64,000 nucleotides of DNA from Gymnodinialimonas ulvae. Its GTDB lineage: Bacteria; Pseudomonadota; Alphaproteobacteria; Rhodobacterales; Rhodobacteraceae. Made by a program: the position numbers and the translations under genes. The DNA is taken from NCBI RefSeq assembly GCF_037543845.1, contig NZ_JBBIFX010000003.1, positions 496,001 through 560,000 of the forward strand. Reading direction: 5' to 3'. The notes beneath the pieces were generated by a model, which was not told where the DNA came from, did not search any database, and was given only the letters and a program-made list of their open reading frames with translations. Shown here piece after piece: positions 40,659-50,110 of the stretch (the first letter of the stretch is position 1; every line of letters starts with the position of its first letter).

Positions 40659-42926
40659 CTATACACCCCGCTTGCGCGCGGCCTTCTTGCGCAGCTTCGT
40701 GCGCTTGCCCTTGCTGGCCCCGGCCTTGCGGCGCGTCGGGCCCTTGCGACGGCCCGAGCGGCGCGGCGTGGGGCGGGCGCGACCGTCATGTTCCAGCAGT
40801 TCGAGGATCAGCCCGCCAGTCACCGGCACGGCTTCGGCGAGTTTGACCAGAACGCGATCCCCGATGCCGATCACAAAACCGGTGTCGGCGCCCATCAGCG
40901 TCTGCGTCTCGGCATCGTAGTGGTAATATTCATCGCCCAGCGCGCGCATCGGCAAAAGCCCATCGGCCCCGGTTTCATCCAGCTTCACGAAGACCCCAAA
41001 GCGCGCAATGCCCGAGATACGGCCCGCGAATTCGGCCCCGACCCGGTCCGACAGATAGGCGGCCAGATAACGATCGTTGGTGTCGCGTTCGGCCACCATG
41101 GAACGGCGTTCGGTATCCGAGATCAGCTTGGCCGTTTCGTCCAACCGGTCGATCTCTTCGGGTGCAAGGCCATCCGTTCCCCAACCATGGGCCGTGATCA
41201 GCGCACGGTGCACGATCAGGTCGGCGTAGCGTCGGATCGGCGAGGTGAAATGCGCGTAATGCTGCAAGGCGAGGCCGAAATGGCCAAAGTTTTCCGCGTT
41301 GTAATAGGCCTGCTGCATGCTTCGCAGGGTGGAGATCGAGATCAGTTCGGAATGCTCTTCACTGGCCTGATTGAGCAGCGCGTTGAGATGCGAGGTCTTC
41401 AGGACCTGCCCCTTGGCAAGCGTCAGGCCGGAGGCCTGCGCCACCTCGCGCAGGGCGTCGAGTTTCTCCGGCGAGGGTTCTTCGTGGACCCGGAACAGAA
41501 GCGGCGTGCGCTTGGCGATCAGCGTCTCGGCGGCGCAGACATTGGCCAGCACCATGAATTCTTCTATAAGTTTGTGGGCATCCAGCCGCTCCTTGAAGGC
41601 GACGGAGGTGACCTTGCCGTCGTCGCCCAACTCGATGCGGCGTTCGGGCAGATCCAGGTCCAGCGGCTGCCGGTTTTCGCGCGCGGCCACGAGCGCCGCG
41701 TAGGCCGCGTAAAGCGGGCGGATGACATCGTCGAGCAGGGGCGCAGTGCGGTCATTGGGGGTCCCGTCCTGGGCGGCCTGCACTTCCTCGTAATGCAGCG
41801 AAGCGGGCGAGCGCATCAGGGCGCGGTGGAACGAATGGCCGCGTTTTTGACCTTTGCCATCAACGACCATCCGCACCGCGATCACGGCGCGGTCCACGCC
41901 TTCGTGCAGCGAACACAGATCGCCCGACAACGTATCGGGCAGCATCGGCACAACACGGTCGGGGAAATAGGTGGAGTTGCCCCGCTTGCGCGCCTCGCGG
42001 TCGAGCGCAGAGCCGGGGCGCACGTAATGGGCAACATCCGCGATGGCCACCCAGATGACGTGGCCGCCCGCGTTGCCGGGGTCGGTGTCGGCATGGGCGT
42101 AGCAGGCATCGTCGTGATCGCGCGCATCGGCCGGGTCGATGGTCACAAGCGGCAGATCGCGCAGGTCTTCGCGGCCCGCCATCATCGCGGGCTCGGCGGC
42201 GTCGGCCTCGGCCACCACCGCATCGGGGAAGACATCGGGAATGCCGTTTTCGTGGATCGCAATCAGCGACACGGCGCGCGGCGCACCGGGATCGCCCAAA
42301 CGGTCGGTGATGCGCGCGCGCGGCAGGCCCATGCGCGCCTTGGGTCCGGCCAATTCGCCCTGGACCAATTCGCCGTCCTTCGCGCCGTGGGTGTCGCCCG
42401 AACGGACGATCCATTCCTTGTCGGACCCCTTCGATATCGGCGAAATGCGCCCGCCGTCGTCGCTTTTGCGGAAAATGCCGAGGATCTTGCGGGGGTTGGT
42501 GCCGATCTTGCGGATCAGCTTGGCGGTGTATTGGTGGTCGGCTTTGTCGGGGCCGTCGACCTCGAACAGCTTGGCGAGGATGCGGTCGCCCTCACCCACC
42601 GCCGGATCGCTCTGGCGCGGCGTGTAAAGCACGCGCGGCTCCGGCCCGTCGCCATCCCAGTTCATCGGGCGCGCAAAGAGGTCGCCATCGTGATCGGGGG
42701 CCTGCACGATCATCACACCCACGGGCGGCAGCTTGGCCGGATCACGGTAGAGGCGACCCTTCTTCTCGATATGCCCCTCGTCCTCCAGCTCCTTGAGCAT
42801 GCGCTTGAGGTCGATCCGCGCAGCCCCCTTGATGCCGAAGGCTTTCGCGATGTCGCGCTTGGTCCGCTTGCCGGGATTGTCATTGATCCACGACAGGAGG
42901 TCGTCTTTGGAGGGAAGCTTGCTCAT
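40659..42926 (-). CDS. rnr: Ribonuclease R
   Basis: The 3'-5' exoribonuclease degrades structured RNA. Given from the ATG at 42926 (MSKLPSKDDLLSWINDNPG) it is 755 residues; an ATG at 42962 would add 12. In order: N-terminal winged helix (KRTKRDIAKAFGIKG), cold-shock/OB regions, and the RNB catalytic domain with LVTIDPADARDHDDACYAHA (Mg-binding aspartates, about 260-275) and HYAHFTSPIRRYADLIVHR. A C-terminal S1 domain (EFAGRISGIARFGVFVKLDE) is followed by a Lys/Arg-rich tail (RRKGPTRRKAGASKGKRTK). Length and order are typical. The plus-strand frame opposite is an antisense shadow. Confidence 0.95.
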   Translation of the reverse strand: MSKLPSKDDLLSWINDNPGKRTKRDIAKAFGIKGAARIDLKRMLKELEDEGHIEKKGRLYRDPAKLPPVGVMIVQAPDHDGDLFARPMNWDGDGPEPRVLYTPRQSDPAVGEGDRILAKLFEVDGPDKADHQYTAKLIRKIGTNPRKILGIFRKSDDGGRISPISKGSDKEWIVRSGDTHGAKDGELVQGELAGPKARMGLPRARITDRLGDPGAPRAVSLIAIHENGIPDVFPDAVVAEADAAEPAMMAGREDLRDLPLVTIDPADARDHDDACYAHADTDPGNAGGHVIWVAIADVAHYVRPGSALDREARKRGNSTYFPDRVVPMLPDTLSGDLCSLHEGVDRAVIAVRMVVDGKGQKRGHSFHRALMRSPASLHYEEVQAAQDGTPNDRTAPLLDDVIRPLYAAYAALVAARENRQPLDLDLPERRIELGDDGKVTSVAFKERLDAHKLIEEFMVLANVCAAETLIAKRTPLLFRVHEEPSPEKLDALREVAQASGLTLAKGQVLKTSHLNALLNQASEEHSELISISTLRSMQQAYYNAENFGHFGLALQHYAHFTSPIRRYADLIVHRALITAHGWGTDGLAPEEIDRLDETAKLISDTERRSMVAERDTNDRYLAAYLSDRVGAEFAGRISGIARFGVFVKLDETGADGLLPMRALGDEYYHYDAETQTLMGADTGFVIGIGDRVLVKLAEAVPVTGGLILELLEHDGRARPTPRRSGRRKGPTRRKAGASKGKRTKLRKKAARKRGV

Positions 42927-43085
42927 GAGATCGGGCGTATCATGGGCGTGGGGGGGCGTCATGGGGGAATTGGCGGGCGTTGGGCGCGGGTTCGGCGTGA
43001 GAACGAAGGACCCGTTCTATTGCCTCGGGCCGATGATCCTTAGTATCAGGGCAGAGTGCCGTCAGGATAGGAGCAAGTTAAAGCC

Positions 43086-43403
43086 GTGAACGACCAAGAC
43101 CTCGAATCCTTCGTCGAAAATGAAATCAGGATCGCGGAGGGACATATCCGCAAAGATGCGCGCTTTACCTTTATCGTTTCCATTCTGTGTATTGGCTTCA
43201 CTGCAACCGCAACGATTGGACAGTTCTTCAATGGATTTTTCCACGGAATAGTCACATGCGCCATACTAGGCACATTGAGCTTTTTCATGATCCGAGGCGC
43301 AGCTCGTCTGACCGAGGAACGTCACGTGAGCCTTTCACGAGAAGTTAAAAACAGAACCGAGCAGCTTGAACGCATCCGATCTGAAAAACGTCGCAAGGCC
43401 TAA
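43086..43403 (+). CDS. Small two-helix membrane protein, unknown
   Basis: GTG 43086 gives 105 residues. An acidic N-terminus (MNDQDLESFVENEIRIAEGH) precedes two hydrophobic helices (FTFIVSILCIGFTATATIG and GIVTCAILGTLSFFMIRGAA) separated by a short loop. A charged helical tail (REVKNRTEQLERIRSEKRRKA) follows. GGAG is 12-15 bp upstream, so the start is uncertain. GC content is lower than average (about 50%), unlike the flanking rnr and dapE. No family recognised. Confidence 0.55.
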   Translation: MNDQDLESFVENEIRIAEGHIRKDARFTFIVSILCIGFTATATIGQFFNGFFHGIVTCAILGTLSFFMIRGAARLTEERHVSLSREVKNRTEQLERIRSEKRRKA

Positions 43404-43427
43404 CGAGCCTAAAGAGCGCTCGCGGGA

Positions 43428-44582
43428 CTACTTCGCAAAGTAATCCGTCAACACCCGGCCATAGACTCGCTTGAGATCGTGGATGTCGCTTATGCGGACG
43501 CGCTCATCGACCTGATGCATGCGGTGGCCGACAAGGCCGAATTCCACCACGGGGCAGTGGTTTTTCACGAAGCGCGCGTCCGATGTGCCGCCGGTCGTGG
43601 ACATCTCGGGGGTGCGGCCGGTTTCCGACGTCACGGCCTTGGCGACCAGCGAAGAGAGATCGCCGGGCGGGGTCAGGAACGACTCGCCCGAGAGCTTGGT
43701 GGTCATCTCGATGCGGGTGCCGGATTCCTCCGCCACGCGGTCGGCTTCGGCGCGAAGCCATTGGGTGAGGCTCTCGCCGGTATGGGTGTCATTGAAGCGC
43801 AGGTTGACGGTCATGCGCGTTTTGGCAGGGATCACGTTATTCGCCGGATTGCCGGTGTCGATCGTGGTGATCGCGCAGGTGGAGGCGTCGAAATGATCTG
43901 TGCCCTCATCGAGCACATGGGAGGACAGGCGATGGCCCAAGAGCGCCACGGCGGGCATCGGATTGATGACCTTGTGCAGATAGGCGGAATGCCCCTGCTT
44001 GCCGATCACCTCGAAGAATGCGGTCAGCGCGCCGCGCCGCCCGATCTTCATCATATCTCCCATCTCGGCGGGGCAGGTCGGCTCGCCCACGATGCAATGA
44101 TCCATGCGTTCGCCGTTTTCGCCCATCCAATCGAGAAGCGCGATGGTTCCGTCGGTGCTTTCGCCCTCCTCATCGCCGGTGATGGCCAGCACCACCGCAC
44201 CGTCGGGCGGCGTGGTGCGCACGAAGTCGATGGCGGCGGCGGCAAAGGCGGCCACGCCGGATTTCATGTCGGTCGCGCCGCGCCCATACATCCAATCGCC
44301 GTCAATCTCCGCGCCGAAGGGCGGATGGGTCCAGGCCGCTTCATCGCCGATGGGCACGACATCGGTGTGGCCGTTGAACCCGAAGGCCTTACCGTTGCCG
44401 CGTTCGCCCCATTTGGCATAGAGATTGGCGATGCCGCCCCGGTCCACGCGGGTACAGGTGAACCCCGCCTCCGACAAAAGCGCCTCCAGCAGGACAAGCG
44501 CGCCGCCTTCAAGCGGGGTGACCGAGTTGCAGCGGATCAGATCAGCGGTCAGGGCAACGGGATCAACGGGGGCGTGGGTCAT
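43428..44582 (-). CDS. dapE: Succinyl-diaminopimelate desuccinylase
   Basis: The 384-residue M20 metallohydrolase starts at ATG 44582 with GAGG upstream. The zinc site is visible in FGFNGHTDVVPIGD (H72, D74), RGATDMKSGV (D105) and the catalytic/ligand TGDEEGES. The C-terminal His is in EFGLVGHRMHQVDERV. It removes succinate from N-succinyl-LL-DAP in lysine and peptidoglycan precursor synthesis. dapD, which acts earlier in the same branch, lies at 48.1-49.0 kb on the same strand, with Hint genes in between. Confidence 0.95.
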   Translation of the reverse strand: MTHAPVDPVALTADLIRCNSVTPLEGGALVLLEALLSEAGFTCTRVDRGGIANLYAKWGERGNGKAFGFNGHTDVVPIGDEAAWTHPPFGAEIDGDWMYGRGATDMKSGVAAFAAAAIDFVRTTPPDGAVVLAITGDEEGESTDGTIALLDWMGENGERMDHCIVGEPTCPAEMGDMMKIGRRGALTAFFEVIGKQGHSAYLHKVINPMPAVALLGHRLSSHVLDEGTDHFDASTCAITTIDTGNPANNVIPAKTRMTVNLRFNDTHTGESLTQWLRAEADRVAEESGTRIEMTTKLSGESFLTPPGDLSSLVAKAVTSETGRTPEMSTTGGTSDARFVKNHCPVVEFGLVGHRMHQVDERVRISDIHDLKRVYGRVLTDYFAK

Positions 44583-44872
44583 GCTAACCTCAGGAAAAGA
44601 CGCGGGAACCCAAAGCCTATCGGCGTGGCCGGCAGACCACAATGCGGCGCGAAGGTGGCGCGTTTGTGTTGGAGCGATGGATTTATCCACAACCGGCCTC
44701 TAGGTTAACCGGATAATAATACGCCGAGGCAGGCAGCGGATGCCGTAAAAACAAAGGCACCGCATCGAGTAGAGTAATGAGAGTTTCGCTTTGAACGCAC
44801 CGCCCTTGGGTCGTGCGGATGGCTCTGTGTGATGTTTGCCTGATCTCGGCCCGAATTGGGTGAAGGCCAGCG

Positions 44873-46450
44873 ATGCCCGCAACGGGACAAGAGCTACCGA
44901 TCAACACATCCGCCTCTGCCATGCAGATGGCGCAGACGATCTTCGGGCCGGGTGTCACGGTCAACTCCGCCAGCTACACCGGGTGGAGTGAATCGTCGGG
45001 CATCTACACCAACGGCGACAGCGTCTCAAACCGGCTGACCCCATCGGATACCGGTGTGATCCTGTCCACAGGCCGGGCCCGTGACATCACCCGTTCCAGC
45101 GGCGACCCCAACCGCGTCGGCAATGAGACGACGAACACCCCCGGCCCCACAAACGACCCCGACTTCACCGCGGTCGCGGGCACGTCGACGTTTGATGCGT
45201 CGTATATCGAGGCGAATTTCATACCGACGACCGATTTCATTTCGGTGCAGTTCACCTTCGCGTCGGACGAATATCCGGAATTCACCGGTTCCATCTACAA
45301 CGACGCGGTCGGCGTCTGGATCAATGGCAATCTGGTGACATCGCCCACGGTGAACGTCACGCAGATCAACTCGGTCAACCAGAACGACAACTCGACGCTG
45401 TTCAACGACAACACCAGCGACGAATTCAACACCGAGATGGACGGCTTCACCGTGACGCTGGCGCTGGTGATCCCGGTCAACAACGGGGTGCCGAACGACA
45501 TCAAGATCGGCATCGCGGATGTGGCGGATGCCAATTACGACAGTTCGGTCCTGATCGCGGCGGATTCGATCCAGGGCGAATTCATCGCCTATGACGATGC
45601 CGTCGCCCGGCAGGAAGGCGTGGTCGCCGTGCTGGATGCGCTGGCCAATGACCCGACCTCGGGCGGGATCGCCTTCATCACCCATATCAACGGGATCGAG
45701 GTCAATCCGGGCGATACGATCACCCTGAATTCAGGCCATCAGGTCACGCTTCTGCCGTCCGGTGAGCTTGAGATCGTGCCGCCCCCCGATCAGACCGGGC
45801 TGGACGCCGACGAAAGCTTCAACTTCACCTATACCGCCGATGATGGCACCGGCATCACCGACACCGCCTTTGTCACGGTCACCACGATCCCGTGTTTCGT
45901 ACGCGGCACGCGGATCCTCACGGAACAGGGCGAGCGTTTGGTGGAAGACCTTCGGCCCGGCGACCGGATCGAGACCCGCGACAACGGCCTGCAACCGATC
46001 CGCTGGATCGGCACGCGCACGGTCGCCGCCGAGGGGCGCCATGCCCCGGTGGTGATCGAGGCGGGCACCTTCGGGATGCATCGCCGTCTGGTCGTGTCGC
46101 CGCAGCACCGGGTGATGCTGACCCATTGGATGGCCGAGCTGATGTTCGGCGAGGACGAGGTGCTGGTTGCCGCGAAGGATCTGGTCAACGATTGCTCGGT
46201 GCGGGTGCTCGAAGGCGGCGAGGTGGAATATTATCACCTGCTGTTCGATCAGCATCAGATCATCTGGTCCGAAGGCCTGACCACCGAAAGCTTCCTGCCC
46301 GGGCCGACCGTGATCAACGACCTCGACGCGGCGGTGCAGGACGAGGTTCTGTCGTTGTTCCCCGAGATCAACCGCGCCACAAAGCAGGGCTACGGGCCAT
46401 CCGCGCGGCGGCCCCTGCGGGGGTTCGAGGCCCGCGCAATGCTGGGTTAG
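44873..46450 (+). CDS. Choice-of-anchor L / Hint-domain protein
   Basis: The 525-residue acidic protein from ATG 44873 (GAAGG upstream) has no signal peptide. Residues about 1-230 form a choice-of-anchor L-type beta domain (NTSASAMQMAQTIFGPGVTV, then FISVQFTFASDEYPEF). A beta-sandwich linker follows to about 335. A Hint domain then runs from C341 in IPCFVRGTRILTEQGERLVE to about residue 480, with LVVSPQHRVML and YYHLLFDQHQIIWSEGLTTE. Such bacterial Hint proteins are thought to be surface proteins that self-cleave at the Cys. The 290 bp upstream hold no gene. Confidence 0.85.
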   Translation: MPATGQELPINTSASAMQMAQTIFGPGVTVNSASYTGWSESSGIYTNGDSVSNRLTPSDTGVILSTGRARDITRSSGDPNRVGNETTNTPGPTNDPDFTAVAGTSTFDASYIEANFIPTTDFISVQFTFASDEYPEFTGSIYNDAVGVWINGNLVTSPTVNVTQINSVNQNDNSTLFNDNTSDEFNTEMDGFTVTLALVIPVNNGVPNDIKIGIADVADANYDSSVLIAADSIQGEFIAYDDAVARQEGVVAVLDALANDPTSGGIAFITHINGIEVNPGDTITLNSGHQVTLLPSGELEIVPPPDQTGLDADESFNFTYTADDGTGITDTAFVTVTTIPCFVRGTRILTEQGERLVEDLRPGDRIETRDNGLQPIRWIGTRTVAAEGRHAPVVIEAGTFGMHRRLVVSPQHRVMLTHWMAELMFGEDEVLVAAKDLVNDCSVRVLEGGEVEYYHLLFDQHQIIWSEGLTTESFLPGPTVINDLDAAVQDEVLSLFPEINRATKQGYGPSARRPLRGFEARAMLG

Positions 46451-46465
46451 GCGGGACGCGCGCGC

Positions 46466-47509
46466 ATGTCATGGACCACCATATGGGCCGAAGGCCACGC
46501 GATCCGGATGCCCCGGACGCCGCTGGACACGGCCCTCCGGGCGATGACCCTTTGGCTTGAATTGACCGGCCCGCGCCGCCCGCCGCACAGGCGTGGGCAG
46601 GCCGCCGATGTGCCGCTGCGCCTATGGCGCGGGCAGGCGGGTGACACCGGCAGCGCGATCCAGCTTTACCTGATGTCCGACAATGCCCTGCGACTGGTGC
46701 ATGGTGAGATCGACCTGTGCACGTCGCCCGATATGCTGCGCCCCGGCGAGACCATCGGCTTGCGCTATGTGGCCTGCCATGAGGGGCGGCGCGATGTGTT
46801 GGAAGTCACGAATTATGATCAGGGCCAGAGTCAAAGCCTGCGCGCCGGGCTGGCGCAGACGGCGCGTGTATCCGACGCGACCCCGGCCGATGACGGCTAC
46901 CTGAACGTGGCCCATATCGCGGCGATTGCGCCCTGCGTTGTGCCGGCGACCGACCTGCCCGGTATCGAAAGCGGCGCCGTGGTGGCCACGGCGCAGGGGC
47001 CGCGCCCGGTGGATGCCCTGCGGGAGGGCGATCTGCTGCTGGATGACAGTGGCGCGACGCATCCGCTGCGCTGGATCGAAGCGCGCACGCGGCTTTGCAT
47101 GGGGCGCACCGCGCCGATGCGGCTGCGCGCGCCGTATTTCGGACTGGCGCGCGATCTGGTGGTCACGCCGCAGACGCGCCTTCTGCAATCGGGTCCGGTG
47201 GTCGATTACCTGTGCGGCACCGAGGCGGTCCTTGCCAACGCCCGCGACCTTGCCAACGGGCGCGCGGTGTTTCGCGACCGGGACAAACCGGTGCGGACGT
47301 TCTTTCACATGATGCTCGATGATCCGACCTGTATCATCGTGGAAAACTGCCCCATCGAGACCGCGCATCTGGGGGATGTGATGGCCTTGGCCGATCCGCA
47401 GGTCGGGCTCGCCGCTGCGCCAAGTGCGCGCGACACGACACCCTCGTTGCCGTTGCTCGACAGGGCCACGGCGCGGGCGCTTCTGACCGCCAATTCGCGG
47501 GCGGCCTAA
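46466..47509 (+). CDS. Degenerate Hint-domain protein lacking the nucleophile Cys
   Basis: The 347-residue protein begins 15 bp after the first Hint gene. The N-terminal 150 residues are beta-rich (LRLVHGEIDLCTSPDMLRPG). The C-terminal part matches the Hint fold: GIESGAVVATAQGPRPVDAL, then REGDLLLDDSGATHPLRWIE and LVVTPQTRLLQSGPVVDYL. Aligned on GPRPVDALREGD, the catalytic Cys position holds Gly (G166), and the PQHR of active members is PQTR. It is probably unable to self-process. Its stop overlaps the next, convergent, gene by 4 bp. Confidence 0.75.
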   Translation: MSWTTIWAEGHAIRMPRTPLDTALRAMTLWLELTGPRRPPHRRGQAADVPLRLWRGQAGDTGSAIQLYLMSDNALRLVHGEIDLCTSPDMLRPGETIGLRYVACHEGRRDVLEVTNYDQGQSQSLRAGLAQTARVSDATPADDGYLNVAHIAAIAPCVVPATDLPGIESGAVVATAQGPRPVDALREGDLLLDDSGATHPLRWIEARTRLCMGRTAPMRLRAPYFGLARDLVVTPQTRLLQSGPVVDYLCGTEAVLANARDLANGRAVFRDRDKPVRTFFHMMLDDPTCIIVENCPIETAHLGDVMALADPQVGLAAAPSARDTTPSLPLLDRATARALLTANSRAA

Positions 47510-47886
47510 GCCTTTTCCTCACCGTCGAAGAACGGCGTCATCTGCACGACGATCACGGCATTTTCGGCGCGCGCCCGGTCCATCAATTCGCGTTCTTCGG
47601 CGTTGATCTCATCGCCCTGCGCCGCACGCTCGGCCCGTGTACCATAGCCCGTCACGTCAAGCGGGTTCAGATCGGCCTGCTTGAGCACGGCCACCGTCTC
47701 GCGCACCGCCTCGGCCTCGTCCACGCCACTGGCAAAGCACAAAAGCCCCGCGCCGGTGGAGCCGTCGGGAAGGCCATCGCCATCCTTGCGGCCCACCTGA
47801 ACGAGCAAGGTGTAGACGTCCGTGGGGCGTTTGGGTTTTTTCGGTTTCGGCTTCGGCTTCGGCTTGCCATCGTCGGGGCGCGACAT
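47506..47886 (-). CDS. Conserved hypothetical protein with Pro/Lys-rich N-terminus
   Basis: The 126-residue product begins MSRPDDGKPKPKPKPKKPKR, a basic low-complexity tail. A compact alpha/beta domain follows: DVYTLLVQVGRKDGDGLPDG, GAGLLCFASGVDEAEAVRET and NPLDVTGYGTRAERAAQGDE. It is third in the dapD-glsB-like run with 3 bp spacing, so it is co-transcribed with lysine-pathway dapD. Function not recognised. Confidence 0.72.
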   Translation of the reverse strand: MSRPDDGKPKPKPKPKKPKRPTDVYTLLVQVGRKDGDGLPDGSTGAGLLCFASGVDEAEAVRETVAVLKQADLNPLDVTGYGTRAERAAQGDEINAEERELMDRARAENAVIVVQMTPFFDGEEKA

Positions 47887-47889
47887 GCT

Positions 47890-48141
47890 CTACCGTCCCC
47901 GAAGAAAGCGGATCACCGCGATCAGGATGCACGCGCCCATGAAGCCCGCGAAGCCTTGGCTGATCCACGTGGGGGAGGTCGTCGCCCCCACAAGACCCAG
48001 AATGAAATTCCCGACAATCGCGCCAACGATGCCCAGGACCACATTCGTCAGGATGCCGGTGCGGGCCTGCATGAACATCGACGCTGCCCACCCGGCAAGG
48101 CCGCCCACGAATATCGCCGCGATCAATCCCAGACCCTGCAT
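47890..48141 (-). CDS. GlsB/YeaQ/YmgE family small membrane protein
   Basis: The 83-residue protein has three hydrophobic helices with the glycine-zipper pattern of the transglycosylase-associated (YeaQ/GlsB) family: GLIAAIFVGGLAGWAASMFM, GILTNVVLGIVGAIVGNFIL and a third near GFMGACILIAVIRFL. Members are stress-induced inner-membrane proteins of unclear role. It lies 4 bp after dapD and 3 bp before the next gene. Confidence 0.88.
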   Translation of the reverse strand: MQGLGLIAAIFVGGLAGWAASMFMQARTGILTNVVLGIVGAIVGNFILGLVGATTSPTWISQGFAGFMGACILIAVIRFLRGR

Positions 48142-48145
48142 GCGC

Positions 48146-48973
48146 TCAGTCCCGCAGCAATTCGTTGATCGAGGTCTTCGACCGCGTCTGCGCGTCCACG
48201 CGCTTCACGATCACCGCGCAATAGAGGTTCACACCGTTCTTCGACGGCATCGACCCCGCCACGACAACCGACCCGGCGGGCACTTCGCCATACATGACGT
48301 CACCGGTTTCGCGATCCACGATCTTGGTGGATTTGCCGATGAACACGCCCATGCCAAGCACCGAGCCTTCGCGCACGATGCAGCCTTCGACCACCTCGGA
48401 CCGCGCGCCGATGAAGCAATCGTCTTCGATGATGGTCGGCCCCGCCTGCATCGGCTCCAACACGCCGCCGATGCCAACGCCACCCGACAGGTGCACGTTG
48501 CGGCCGATCTGCGCACAGCTTCCCACGGTGGCCCATGTGTCCACCATCGTGCCGCTGTCCACATAGGCGCCGAGGTTCACGAACGACGGCATCAACACGA
48601 CGCCGGGCGCGATATAGGCCGACTTGCGCACGACGCAGTTGGGCACGGCGCGGAAGCCCGCAGCCGCCCATTCGTTCTCGCCCCAGCCTTTCCACTTGCT
48701 GTCGACCTTGTCCCACCACGATCCGCCTTGGGCGCTGCCGCCCTGCATCTCCATATCCTTCAGGCGGAAGCCCAGAAGCACGGCCTTCTTGGCCCATTGG
48801 TTGACGTGCCAATCACCGCCCGCCTGCTTTTCCGCCACGCGCAGCGACCCGCTGTCCAAAGCGTTCAAGGTATCCTCGATCGCCTCGCGGGTCTCACCGG
48901 TGGTCGCGGGCGTGATGGTATCGCGCGCGTCCCAGGCGGCTTCGATGGCGGTCTCGAGTTGGGCATTGGACAT
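48146..48973 (-). CDS. dapD: 2,3,4,5-tetrahydropyridine-2,6-dicarboxylate N-succinyltransferase
   Basis: The 275-residue acyltransferase starts at ATG 48973 behind AAGGAG. The N-terminal helices (MSNAQLETAIEAAWDARDTI) precede a left-handed beta-helix of hexapeptide repeats from about 100 to 245 (RKSAYIAPGVVLMPSFVNLG, then GAYVDSGTMVDTWATVGSCA). It succinylates tetrahydrodipicolinate in the DAP/lysine pathway, producing the precursor that leads to the DapE substrate. Normal length. It leads a three-gene run with the GlsB-like protein and the hypothetical. Confidence 0.95.
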   Translation of the reverse strand: MSNAQLETAIEAAWDARDTITPATTGETREAIEDTLNALDSGSLRVAEKQAGGDWHVNQWAKKAVLLGFRLKDMEMQGGSAQGGSWWDKVDSKWKGWGENEWAAAGFRAVPNCVVRKSAYIAPGVVLMPSFVNLGAYVDSGTMVDTWATVGSCAQIGRNVHLSGGVGIGGVLEPMQAGPTIIEDDCFIGARSEVVEGCIVREGSVLGMGVFIGKSTKIVDRETGDVMYGEVPAGSVVVAGSMPSKNGVNLYCAVIVKRVDAQTRSKTSINELLRD

Positions 48974-49162
48974 GGGCTTGGGCTCCTTGACGAGAGGGCA
49001 ACGGTTCGCGCGGGCTATAGAGGCGGGCCGGTCGCATTGCAACGCGGCAGGCGGATCGCAGGACTTTCAGGATCCGCGAAGCGGGGGCGCATCCGCAAAA
49101 AATCTTGATTTTCAATCAACCCTTGCACACGATCCCGGTCAACAAACTGGGGGACATCAAAA

Positions 49163-49552
49163 ATGACCAAAATTTCATTCGTGGCTGCCGCCGCGTTGGC
49201 GCTGCTGGCGTCAGGCTGCGTCGCCGTTCCGATTGGACCTGTGACCAGCGGTGGTGGCGGCACATCCAGCTCACTGGCCAGCGTTGTGGGTGGCGGGCAA
49301 GCTTACGTGAATACGCAAACCGGCCAGAGATTGAACTTGTGGAGCGACGGGGGCTACACCATGACAACCGGCGGTCAGCAATCCTTCGGAACATGGCGCA
49401 CCGTCGAAAACCCGGTTTCGATGTGCTTCACCGGCCCGGTTGCGGCCTATGCGGGCGGTGCCTGCGTGCGGGTCCGGTATGACGGCGATTTCCTCGAACT
49501 GTACGATGTTTCGGGATCGTTTGTCGCCGAATCCTGGGCCGTTGAAGGATAA
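49163..49552 (+). CDS. Small lipoprotein, member 1 of a tandem family
   Basis: The 129-residue protein has a lipoprotein signal MTKISFVAAAALALLASGC (Cys at 19). A Gly/Ser linker and a beta-rich domain follow, with LNLWSDGGYTMTTGGQQSFG and two later cysteines (SMCFTGP, GACVRVRY). The arrangement of signal, linker, tryptophan-containing middle, paired Cys and short final strands is shared with the next three genes. The function is unknown; probably an outer-membrane or periplasmic lipoprotein. Confidence 0.8.
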   Translation: MTKISFVAAAALALLASGCVAVPIGPVTSGGGGTSSSLASVVGGGQAYVNTQTGQRLNLWSDGGYTMTTGGQQSFGTWRTVENPVSMCFTGPVAAYAGGACVRVRYDGDFLELYDVSGSFVAESWAVEG

Positions 49553-49629
49553 ATCCCGATTGCGCATCGGCCCCAGACCACTTGGCAGGTCCGGGGCCCT
49601 GTTCCAAAACACTTTGAAAAGCTAGTCCC

Positions 49630-50046
49630 ATGAAAATGATCAAACTTTCCTTTGCCGCCTTCGCGGCTCTTGCCCTGTCCGGCTGTGTGGTTCTGGACGA
49701 GGCCCCTGCGGGTGCGGTCGGCCCAGGCCCGTTTCTGACCGGCGGCGGGGCCGCTGCGCCCGCACCCGCCGCTGCACCCGACCTGGGCAGCCGGTTGGCG
49801 GGTCGGACGCTTGTTGGCGGTCCGGAAATGCAGGGTGCGACATGGACCCTGCGCAATGACGGGTTTTCGGTCACAACCGCACCAAACGGACAGCAACTTG
49901 GCGGCGGTCAGTGGTATACCGAGGGTCGGCAGTTGTGCCACGAAAGCTTCGGTGGCGGCTTTGACTGCGCCATCGCCGAGATTTCCGGCTCAACCCTTCG
50001 ACTGACGTATGGGGACGGCCGGTCAGCGGTCTTCACGATCACCTAG
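49630..50046 (+). CDS. Small lipoprotein, member 2 of a tandem family
   Basis: The 138-residue protein has lipobox ALSGC (Cys19) in MKMIKLSFAAFAALALSGC. An Ala/Pro/Gly-rich linker follows (about 25-52), then a domain with LGSRLAGRTLVGG, GGQWYTEGRQLCHESF, DCAIAEI and SGSTLRLTYGDGRS. It is clearly paralogous to the broken gene at 50595-51017, which shares WYTEGRQLC, SGSTLRL and GDGR, and more distantly related to members 1 and 3. Confidence 0.82.
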   Translation: MKMIKLSFAAFAALALSGCVVLDEAPAGAVGPGPFLTGGGAAAPAPAAAPDLGSRLAGRTLVGGPEMQGATWTLRNDGFSVTTAPNGQQLGGGQWYTEGRQLCHESFGGGFDCAIAEISGSTLRLTYGDGRSAVFTIT

Positions 50047-50110
50047 GCATAGCGTCGCCGCCAATGCGGGGTGTCAGACCCCTTCACAGCCTCTTAGAAA
50101 GACCAATTCC

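Noticed and set aside
40635..43043. 802-codon plus-strand open frame opposite RNase R
   Set aside because: Its translation is low-complexity His/Arg/Gly-rich sequence typical of antisense frames in high-GC DNA, while the minus strand gives a complete RNase R.
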